DNA of 17,988 nt from JAWOGN01 sp046496815 (GTDB lineage: Bacteria; Desulfobacterota; DSM-4660; Desulfatiglandales; Desulfatiglandaceae), in the NCBI GenBank assembly GCA_046496815.1, contig JAWOGN010000241.1:1-17988 (forward strand), given 5' to 3'. A program made the translations under genes and the position numbers. Every line of letters starts with the position of its first letter. Position 1 is the first letter of the stretch. Shown one piece after another: positions 1-6,663 of the stretch. Under the pieces are notes generated by a model. The model saw only the letters and a program-made list of their open reading frames with translations. It made no database searches and was not told the origin of the DNA.

Positions 1-1005
1 CTACGAGAAATCAACCTTGGAAACCGGCCCGGCATCGGTGAAAAGGTCGCTGTAATTGGAGGAGGAAATAGTGCGCTCGATTGTGCCCGGGTCTCACGTC
101 GTTTTGGGGCACACGTCACCATCGTCTACAGGCGGAGCGAAATGGAAATGCCTGCGCATCCGGAAGAGGTTCAGATGGCCCGAGAAGAGGGAGTTGAGTT
201 CATTTTTCTATCCAGCCCGACAGAAATCCATGGACAGAGACATCTCGAGGGGATCACGCTTGCCGAAATGAAATTGGGTGACCCGGACAGCTCCGGACGG
301 CGAAGACCGTTACCGACAGGCAAAACCGATGACCTGGCATGTGATACAGTGATCCTTGCCATTGGAGAAAGCTGTAAAATAGGGGATCTGCCGCCGATCC
401 TGCGTCACGACGAAAAAACGGTCAACACTGATGAGTTGGGCCGTACGGGCACGTTTAAGTATTTTGCGGGCGGAGACATGATTGATATCCCGCACACGGT
501 TACCCACGCCATCGGATCGGGTAAGCGAGCTGCCGTGGCCATTGATGGATTTCTCAGAGGCACGGGCTTTGAAAAGCAAACTTTTGAATCAAACAGATGG
601 GGCAAAACGGGAAATCTGTGTGTTGCCGGATTCAGCAACCCATCCTTTTTTGTTCGCCGAAATCCGGATGGGGAGGTAACAGCATTTAATGATTTAAACC
701 CGTTCTATTTCGACCATCGATCCAGGACGAAGCCCCGTATTCTTCCCGCAGAAAAACGGATCGATGGGTTTGATGAAGTTGTTGCGTCTCCGTCCGCTGG
801 GGAGGCTGTTTTTGAGGCGGAGCGCTGTTTTAACTGCGGATCCTGCACGGAATGCGGGAACTGTTATCTCTTCTGTCCGGAGTGTTCGATAAAAAAGGAT
901 CCGACCGGGTATGGATATGTCGTGGATTTGGATTACTGTAAGGGCTGTGGAATTTGTGTTCAGGAATGCCCCCGCGGGGCCATGAAAATGGAATTTATGG
1001 AGTAA
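1..1005 (+). CDS. FAD/NAD(P)-binding oxidoreductase fused to a 2x[4Fe-4S] ferredoxin domain (partial, 5' end outside window)
   Basis: The reading frame is open from base 1, so the N-terminus is missing; 334 residues remain. Near the start is a nucleotide-binding glycine motif (VIGGGNSALDCAR, about residues 18-30), typical of the small subunit of glutamate synthase and related flavoproteins. About residues 95-175 continue that fold, with the FAD-side AGGD motif (in YFAGGDMID). The last 59 residues (from base 826) are Cys-rich: an extra CxxCxxC, then two CxxCxxCxxxCP ferredoxin motifs. This is the layout of a PorD-like delta subunit fused to a flavin/NAD(P)H module. It sits 4 nt before the alpha subunit, so it probably passes electrons between the 2-oxoacid oxidoreductase and NAD(P) or ferredoxin. 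The family and clusters are seen; the electron partner is inferred. An alternative is a stand-alone GltD-like protein. Confidence 0.88.
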   Translation, partial: LREINLGNRPGIGEKVAVIGGGNSALDCARVSRRFGAHVTIVYRRSEMEMPAHPEEVQMAREEGVEFIFLSSPTEIHGQRHLEGITLAEMKLGDPDSSGRRRPLPTGKTDDLACDTVILAIGESCKIGDLPPILRHDEKTVNTDELGRTGTFKYFAGGDMIDIPHTVTHAIGSGKRAAVAIDGFLRGTGFEKQTFESNRWGKTGNLCVAGFSNPSFFVRRNPDGEVTAFNDLNPFYFDHRSRTKPRILPAEKRIDGFDEVVASPSAGEAVFEAERCFNCGSCTECGNCYLFCPECSIKKDPTGYGYVVDLDYCKGCGICVQECPRGAMKMEFME

Positions 1006-1009
1006 CAGG

Positions 1010-2212
1010 ATGAGAAAAGTATTGACCGGCAACCAGGCTGTCGCCTACGGAGCGATGCTTTCAGACATTCAGGTGGTGGCTGCCTACCCGATAACGCCTC
1101 AGACGACCATCATAGAAACGCTGGCGGATATGCAGGCCGAAGGTCTGGGGGATTTTGAGTACATCCGCGTCGAATCGGAGCACTCGGCAATGGCTGCCTG
1201 TATCGGGGCTTCAATGGGAGGTGTGAGAACCTTCACCGCCACGTGCGGGCAGGGACTTTTTCTCATGCATGAGATGTTGCACTATGCAGCGGGCGCTCGG
1301 ACGCCTGTAGTGCTGGCCAACGTTAACCGAGCTCCGGCTGCCCCTTGGAATATCTGGAGCGACCAGACCGACTCCCTTTCCCAGCGGGAAACCGGTTGGA
1401 TTCAACTTTACTGCGAGGGCAATCAGGAGGTCCTCGATACGACCATCATGGCTTTCAAGATCGCCGAAGCGGTGAAACTCCCGACCATGGTCATTTTGGA
1501 TGCCTTTTTCCTTTCACACACCTCCGAACCGGTGGATATACCCGACAAAGCGTCGGTGAAAGCGTTTCTTCCGCCCTTTCAACCAAAAGATGTCGTGCTT
1601 GATCCGGATGATCCGCATACCTTCAATGCCATTGCCATGAGCGATGTGTATATGGAGTTTCGATGGCAAATCCAGAGGGATATGGAGAAATCAAAAGGGG
1701 TGATCACAGAAGCTCAAGCAACCTTTGGGAAGTATTTTGGAAGACGGTATCACCAGGTAGAGGAATATTTGGGATCCGATGCCGACGTGCTGATGGTTTG
1801 CACCGGCACCGTCGCTTCCACCGGCCGGGTGGCCGTGGAATTTCTTCGCGGGGATGGCGAAAGGGCCGGAATGTTGAAGATAAAGACGCTTCGGCCCTTC
1901 CCGCGGGAGAAAGTCGTCGATGCCCTGAAGGGAAAGAAAAAAGTAGCGGTGATCGATCGCAACTTCTCTCCCGGTGCACAGGGCATATGGGCGCAGGAGA
2001 TCCGGAGCGTGCTTTGCGAGCTTCCGGACAGTGAAAGACCCATGGTCTACGGCTATATTGCCGGACTCGGCGGCCGGGACATCAGTGTGGAGACCCTTAA
2101 AGAGATTTACTACAAAACCAGAGACAGTGAAAGACCGGAAGATATCGATATGTGGATAGGAGTTAAATATGTACAGCCTGAATCAGCGATTCGACAATCG
2201 GCAAATCCCTGA
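1010..2212 (+). CDS. porA: Pyruvate/2-oxoacid:ferredoxin oxidoreductase, alpha subunit
   Basis: A 400-residue protein with the start of domain I (TGNQAVAYGAM) and the YPITPQTTIIE substrate-side motif at about residues 26-36. It has the POR-type block around residues 113-137 (IWSDQTDSL, then RETGWIQLY) and a C-terminal domain II/III with a Rossmann-like segment near residue 260. The family decarboxylates pyruvate or another 2-oxoacid with CoA to an acyl-CoA and reduces ferredoxin, in the cytoplasm. The RBS GGAG (999-1002) lies over the end of the preceding gene, 7 nt before the ATG, so translation is probably coupled. The 3' end overlaps the beta gene by 44 nt. The block at 113-137 resembles pyruvate and branched-chain enzymes more than 2-oxoglutarate ones, but substrate is not settled. 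The gamma subunit is not in the window and is probably upstream. Confidence 0.93.
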   Translation: MRKVLTGNQAVAYGAMLSDIQVVAAYPITPQTTIIETLADMQAEGLGDFEYIRVESEHSAMAACIGASMGGVRTFTATCGQGLFLMHEMLHYAAGARTPVVLANVNRAPAAPWNIWSDQTDSLSQRETGWIQLYCEGNQEVLDTTIMAFKIAEAVKLPTMVILDAFFLSHTSEPVDIPDKASVKAFLPPFQPKDVVLDPDDPHTFNAIAMSDVYMEFRWQIQRDMEKSKGVITEAQATFGKYFGRRYHQVEEYLGSDADVLMVCTGTVASTGRVAVEFLRGDGERAGMLKIKTLRPFPREKVVDALKGKKKVAVIDRNFSPGAQGIWAQEIRSVLCELPDSERPMVYGYIAGLGGRDISVETLKEIYYKTRDSERPEDIDMWIGVKYVQPESAIRQSANP

Positions 2213-3125
2213 AGATGAGCTTATGACCTCCGGGCATGTGGCGTGTGCCGGCTGCGGAGCGTCTCTGACAATGCGTCTGGCTCTCAAGGGGTTGGGGAAG
2301 CCGACAGTGCTGGTTGTTCCGGCGTGTTGCTGGACGATTATCGCGGGCGCTTGGCCGCAGACCGCCATGAAGGTGCCGTTCTACAACGTCGCATTTGAAA
2401 CCACCGGCGCATCCATCTCAGGGCTCAAGGCCGCTTACAGGCGGAGAGGCATGGACGATGTCTGTGTGGTGGGTTGGGCAGGCGACGGGGGGACGTATGA
2501 TATCGGGATTCAGGCGCTTTCAGGAGCTGCAGAGAGAAATGAGGACGTGATTTATGTGTGTTATGACAATGAAGCGTATATGAACACGGGCATCCAGCGC
2601 TCTGGAGGAACGCCCTTCGGTGCATGGACTTCAACCACGCCGGTGAAGAAACCCAAATCAGAACCCAAGAAGGATTTGGATGAGATTATGATAGCGCACA
2701 GAATCCCATATCTTGCAACAGCCACAGCAGCCTTTCCGCACGATATGATCGCGAAATTTAAGAAGGCACGCTCAATCAAGGGCATGCGATATCTCCATGT
2801 TCTCGCTGCATGTCCGGCCGGATGGAGGACGCCCGAAAACATGTCTGTCCAACTCATGCGGCTGGCAGTGCTTTCCAATATTTTCCCCCTTTACGAAGTG
2901 GAAAACAGCGAGGTGTTCAGGCAGACTGTTATCCCGGATAAGGTTGAACCGGTTGACGAGTACTTGCGTTCTCAAGGAAGATTCAAACATCTCACGGAAA
3001 AAGATATCAAAGTTTACCAAAGCCAGATCATGGAAAAATTTGAGCGCCTGAAAGTGCGGTTTGACAAAACCCCGGCGGTTCCCGACCGTAATGAGCGCTC
3101 GGCCCGTGACGATGTGAGTTCTTAG
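2169..3125 (+). CDS. porB: Pyruvate/2-oxoacid:ferredoxin oxidoreductase, beta subunit (TPP-binding)
   Basis: A 318-residue protein, normal length for the family. The CAGCGAS segment near residue 26 and CPAGW near residue 216 hold Cys residues that ligate the [4Fe-4S] cluster of beta subunits. GDGGTYDIG (about residues 98-106) with the following YDNEAYMNTG is the thiamine-diphosphate/Mg2+ motif. The start inside the end of porA is supported by AGGAG at 2158-2162, 6 nt before the ATG. With porA it forms the catalytic core; TPP and the proximal cluster are in this subunit. There is no further gene of the operon downstream before a 255-nt non-coding stretch, so this looks like the last cistron. 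Confidence 0.94.
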   Translation: MYSLNQRFDNRQIPEDELMTSGHVACAGCGASLTMRLALKGLGKPTVLVVPACCWTIIAGAWPQTAMKVPFYNVAFETTGASISGLKAAYRRRGMDDVCVVGWAGDGGTYDIGIQALSGAAERNEDVIYVCYDNEAYMNTGIQRSGGTPFGAWTSTTPVKKPKSEPKKDLDEIMIAHRIPYLATATAAFPHDMIAKFKKARSIKGMRYLHVLAACPAGWRTPENMSVQLMRLAVLSNIFPLYEVENSEVFRQTVIPDKVEPVDEYLRSQGRFKHLTEKDIKVYQSQIMEKFERLKVRFDKTPAVPDRNERSARDDVSS

Positions 3126-3380
3126 AGGCCCCACCAACGGCGCAGGCGTCTCGGAACATGATCTGAATTTGATCTTTTAGAATTCAAATGAAATGCCGAA
3201 GCGGATTTTGCCTTTACAACATGCTCTCCGGTATCCTTCCTGGAACCGTTCGGTCGGTATGGTTTTTGGGATAAACTGGAGATAAAAACAACCTATTCCT
3301 GTCCCGACGTTTTGACATTATAAATGGAATGTGGTAGGTGAAAAAAGTCCTTTTTTGATACCGCATTTCGACAGCACCCT
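3126..3380. other. Intergenic stretch after the por operon
   Basis: I see no convincing gene on either strand. A TTGACA hexamer lies at 3312-3317, but no acceptable -10 follows at 16-18 nt. TATAAA at 3319-3324 has no matching -35. A short A/T-rich inverted repeat (ATTTGA...TCAAAT, about 3168-3190) is present without a clear T tract, so no confident terminator can be named. Confidence 0.5.
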
Positions 3381-3542
3381 ATGGGTTCGGCCGAATTTGT
3401 GGTGACATCGAAGCGCCCACGGGAAATAGCGAATACGGATCCGTCAATTTTGTTGAAATGGGACAACCGGCATGAAATTGAACCCGGAAAGCGTTTTTCA
3501 GTGGAAGTGTTGAACGCCAAAACGAGGAAACGGAACAAATGA
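3381..3542 (+). CDS. Possible small protein, 53 residues, unknown function
   Basis: An ATG-started frame of 53 codons whose TGA overlaps the ATG of the SH3-domain gene (ATGA at 3539-3542), an arrangement typical of translational coupling. The peptide is hydrophilic with a Lys/Arg-rich end (KTRKRNK) and no membrane segment. Against it: there is no Shine-Dalgarno before 3381, no recognisable family, and the frame stays open only back to a TGA at 3339. It could be a real leader cistron, a decayed remnant, or chance. I do not assign a function. Confidence 0.25.
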   Translation: MGSAEFVVTSKRPREIANTDPSILLKWDNRHEIEPGKRFSVEVLNAKTRKRNK

Positions 3543-4216
3543 AAACAGTTGGGTTTATCGTAATGCTCATTTTGGGCTCGTTGTTGTTGAGTGAATCAAG
3601 TTGGGCGACCCGGGCCTACGTCACGGATTCCTTCGAGATCACACTGCGCACGGGACCCAGCAGTCAGAACAAAGTCATTGCAATGCCCGCTTCCGGTGAG
3701 GCCGTAGAAATCTTGAATACCCAAGACGACTGGAGCAATGTACGCCTCCTGGGTCGTCAGGGAGGCGCTGTGGAAGGCTGGGTTTTGAGTCGCTATTTGA
3801 TAAGCCGTTTACCCTGGGAAATACAGGCCAGGACTTTTAAGGACGAAAACACGCGAATAAAGGAAAAACTTGAACAAATCGAGAGAGATCAGAAAGACAG
3901 CACAAGCCGGGAACAGGAGCTCGCCGGAGAACTCAAAAAAAATGTGGACGCCTTGAAAAAGCTGAAAGAGGAATATGATTCGCTTAAACGGGGGGCTGCC
4001 AACTATCTGAAACTGAAAAAGGATTATGACGCCGCGGTAACCAAGCTGGAAACCAGCGAAAAGACGGCTCAATCGCTGACAAAGGAAAATGAGCGCCTCA
4101 GGTATTCGCAAAGAAACAAATGGTTTGCCACGGGGGCCTTGGTTTTGCTCGTTGGCCTGATTATCGGCCTTGTGCTGGGTCGAAAAGAGAAAAAACGTAA
4201 GTCCTTGTACTACTGA
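3539..4216 (+). CDS. SH3 (SH3b) domain protein with coiled coil and C-terminal membrane anchor
   Basis: 225 residues. The N-terminus (about 1-23) is a signal peptide with a hydrophobic core and likely cleavage after SSWA. Residues about 26-90 form a bacterial SH3 domain: YVTDSFEITLRTGPS at the front, EGWVLSRYL at the end. Residues about 100-190 are charged, heptad-like coiled coil (KEKLEQIERDQK, LKKLKEEYDSLKR). A single membrane helix (about 197-216) is followed by a Lys/Arg-rich tail (GRKEKKRKS). The order matches the SH3-and-anchor family that includes E. coli YgiM. The SH3 domain should face the periplasm; the function of the family is poorly known, with cell-wall or envelope interaction inferred. 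A GAGGA element about 13 nt upstream is a weak RBS. It is separated from the kinase genes by 381 nt, so a shared operon is not evident. Confidence 0.85.
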   Translation: MKTVGFIVMLILGSLLLSESSWATRAYVTDSFEITLRTGPSSQNKVIAMPASGEAVEILNTQDDWSNVRLLGRQGGAVEGWVLSRYLISRLPWEIQARTFKDENTRIKEKLEQIERDQKDSTSREQELAGELKKNVDALKKLKEEYDSLKRGAANYLKLKKDYDAAVTKLETSEKTAQSLTKENERLRYSQRNKWFATGALVLLVGLIIGLVLGRKEKKRKSLYY

Positions 4217-4597
4217 ACACAAATCCCACTGTACCATTTCATGAGGGAACAGTCGGAATAGAAAACAAATTACCAATAATCGGCACCTGTTTTCCTATTG
4301 TTTGTGGTTTTTCTGCCGGACCCGCATGTCCCGCTCATGTGAATCAAATATTAACGAGTGTCTGAACACCCTCCTCCTTTCCCAAAGGGGCCAGGAAATT
4401 TCATTAACATATCCAATTTTAACCGAATCCCCCTAAATACCTTTCACAAAAGGAGGACTTGAAGCGTATTTTATTGCTTTTCGTTCAAGCACCGGATATT
4501 CGGATTAAATCATCATGCAATTACAATTCCTAACTTTGCATGAATTTTGCAGAGATTTGACAAACCGCGTGTACTCTAGCAGATGGATAGCGTCTGA
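4217..4597. other. 381-nt gene-free region between the SH3 gene and the PAS kinase
   Basis: No gene is convincing here. The left part holds a long imperfect inverted repeat (listed separately). A second inverted repeat, CTTGAAGCG (4458-4466) and CGTTCAAG (4482-4489), directly follows a perfect AGGAGGA (4451-4457) that has no properly spaced start codon. Before the kinase gene is a TTGACA (4557-4562) without a good -10. The promoter for the signalling pair is probably in this stretch, but I cannot place it. Confidence 0.5.
4257..4299 (+). terminator. Possible terminator of the SH3 gene (A/T-rich stem-loop)
   Basis: AATAGAAAACA (4257-4267) pairs with TGTTTTCCTATT (4288-4299), 11 base pairs with one bulged base and a 20-nt loop. 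It is followed within a few bases by a T-rich run (GTTTGTGGTTTTT). The stem is A/T-rich and the loop long, so this is only a candidate. Confidence 0.3.
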
Positions 4598-6595
4598 ATG
4601 GACGACAAAAATAAGACGAAAGATCAGCTCATAAGGGAGCTCGCTGAGCTTCGCCGGTGTTTGTCCGGGTTGAATTCCGGGGCGACGAATCAAAAAGCGG
4701 AAGCGCCTTCTGTGGCAGAAAAACGGGAAACGGAGCAAGTTGGTCTCGAGGGGGCCTTGCGGAAAGGACAAAGGCAAGCGCGGCTTCTGGCACAATTTCT
4801 GGAAAGCTGTCCACAGGCACTTGTTGTGGTGTATACTGACGGGCGGATACTAACCTGCAATACCGCCGTTTACCATCTGACCGGTTACAGCAAGGAAGAC
4901 ATGTATCCGGGGAGATCTCCAAATAATTTTGCGCCCCATGCTTTGCAATCGATCATAAAAGAGGCGGTGAGAGAAATTCGACAAACAAGAAGACCGCAGC
5001 GGTTTGAGGGCGAAATTGTCCGAAAAGACGGCAAGCGCGTATTCGTTGAAACAACCGCCCACCCGCTTTATGACAGCGCCGGCAAGATGCAACATATTTC
5101 TTGCTTTCTTCGTGATGTGAATGATCGAAAGCATTTGGAGAGGCGCCTGGTCGAAAGTGAACTGCGTTTACGTGCGGCCGTTGAGAGCAATCCCATTGAA
5201 ACCGCGATCGTGGATCATGAAGGGAAAGTGGTTTTTTCCAATTTGTCAAAGATTAGGCCGGGCGAGCGCGTTCAAAATACCGGCGCTCTGATGTTTAAAC
5301 ATCCCACTGGAGAAGTTGAAGTGAAAATGTACCGGGAGTTGATGCGGTGCATTAAATCGGGTGTAGCAAAGGAGTTTCCTGAATGGAAATATGATGACAG
5401 ATTCCTTCATATAAGGATATCGCCGTTTTCAGGCGGCGCCGTCATAACCTCGGTCGATGTGACAAAGCTAAGGTCGATGGCATCAGCGTTAAAGGAGAAA
5501 GATGAACGATTTCGAGTGGTTGCGGATCTTGCGAACGATTGGGAGTTTTGGATTGGAAAAGACGGTGAACATGTTTACGTTTCTCCATCCTGTGAGCGGA
5601 TTACCGGCTGCCGTCCGGAAGAATTCCAAAGAAACCCGAACCTGTTCAAGGAGATCATTCACCCCGACGACCGGGAAGGGATGGGCGTGCATCTGGGTGA
5701 TGACTTTGAATCACCGGATCCGAAGCGTCTTGATTTTCGTATTCTGAAACGAGGCGGCGAGGAACGATGGATACTTCATTTGTGCCGACCGGTGTATGGT
5801 GCGGACGGACGCTTTCTTGGGAGACGGGCGAGCAATCGGGATTATACCGACTCAAAGGAAATCGAAAATCATTTACAGTCGCGAACGTCCGAACTTAAGC
5901 AGGCAACCAATGAACTTTCCGAGTATGGGAACGTGTTTTCAAGCGACCTTCGAGAGCCCCTGCGGGCGATACGGAACTACACGGATTTTTTGCGCGAAGA
6001 ACTGGGAGAAAGGGTGGGCGACGCTGAGAAATCATACCTGGATGGCCTCGCACAAGCGACCATCGAGGCAGGAGATATGCTTGAGGATCTCTTTGAGTTC
6101 TCGCAGATCAAAAGCCGGGACGAAACCCCTGAAACGGTCCAGGTGGGGGCTTTCTTGCACGAACTGATTGCAACGCTTCACGTTCCATCCGAGGCAAAGC
6201 TCGTCCTTCCAGATGAATGGCCAACCATTGAGGTCCAGCCGAAATTACTTGAACATATTTTTCGTAACCTCATTGATAATGCGCTCAAATTCAATAATTC
6301 TTCTCGGAAACTTGTGGAAATGGGTTGGCGAAAAACTGAAGATGAACGCTATGAATTTCATGTGCGTGACAACGGCATAGGTATCCGACCGCGCCATGCT
6401 GATCAGGTTTTCGGTGTATTTGAACGGTTGCACACCCTGAAAGAATATGAAGGAAACGGAATGGGACTGGCCATTGTGAAAAAGGCGACCGTCAAATTGG
6501 GCGGCTCGGTGCGATTCATATCAAAGCCGGGTGAAGGGAGCACGTTCTTTGTAACCCTTCCTCGAAACCCAAAACAAAAATTCTCACAACAGTAA
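4598..6595 (+). CDS. PAS-domain sensor histidine kinase lacking the phospho-accepting His
   Basis: 665 residues, no membrane segment, so probably cytosolic. Domains: a coiled N-terminus (1-60); PAS1 about 62-185; a divergent PAS2 about 188-292; PAS3 about 302-425 with a PAS/PAC-like end; a DHp helix pair about 435-505; an HATPase domain about 515-656. The ATP-binding boxes look intact: N-box NLIDNALKF (Asn561), G1 DNGIGI (591-596), F-box VFGVFERL, G2 GNGMGLAI (619-626). The DHp motif, normally SHDLREPLR, reads SSDLREPLR, so the His is Ser449 (AGC, 5942-5944) while flanking residues are conserved. Autophosphorylation in the normal way is therefore not expected. No strong RBS precedes the ATG. 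The gene lies 68 nt before the next signalling gene, which has the reciprocal defect. It could act as an ATP-bearing partner in trans, or as a regulator without catalysis. Confidence 0.9.
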   Translation: MDDKNKTKDQLIRELAELRRCLSGLNSGATNQKAEAPSVAEKRETEQVGLEGALRKGQRQARLLAQFLESCPQALVVVYTDGRILTCNTAVYHLTGYSKEDMYPGRSPNNFAPHALQSIIKEAVREIRQTRRPQRFEGEIVRKDGKRVFVETTAHPLYDSAGKMQHISCFLRDVNDRKHLERRLVESELRLRAAVESNPIETAIVDHEGKVVFSNLSKIRPGERVQNTGALMFKHPTGEVEVKMYRELMRCIKSGVAKEFPEWKYDDRFLHIRISPFSGGAVITSVDVTKLRSMASALKEKDERFRVVADLANDWEFWIGKDGEHVYVSPSCERITGCRPEEFQRNPNLFKEIIHPDDREGMGVHLGDDFESPDPKRLDFRILKRGGEERWILHLCRPVYGADGRFLGRRASNRDYTDSKEIENHLQSRTSELKQATNELSEYGNVFSSDLREPLRAIRNYTDFLREELGERVGDAEKSYLDGLAQATIEAGDMLEDLFEFSQIKSRDETPETVQVGAFLHELIATLHVPSEAKLVLPDEWPTIEVQPKLLEHIFRNLIDNALKFNNSSRKLVEMGWRKTEDERYEFHVRDNGIGIRPRHADQVFGVFERLHTLKEYEGNGMGLAIVKKATVKLGGSVRFISKPGEGSTFFVTLPRNPKQKFSQQ

Positions 6596-6663
6596 AGCAT
6601 GGCAGTGGAACAAAATGGACAATTCGGTCCCGACCCGACTTGTGAAATGCTTCAATACGAGGT

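Noticed and set aside
3312..3340. TTGACA near 3312 as promoter of the SH3 gene
   Set aside because: No acceptable -10 at 16-18 nt; the nearby TATAAA is only two bases from the hexamer.
4451..4530. Perfect AGGAGGA followed by a short frame starting TTG (KRILLLFVQ...)
   Set aside because: Only 1-2 nt separate the Shine-Dalgarno from the TTG, the frame is 24 codons, and the sequence is part of an inverted repeat.
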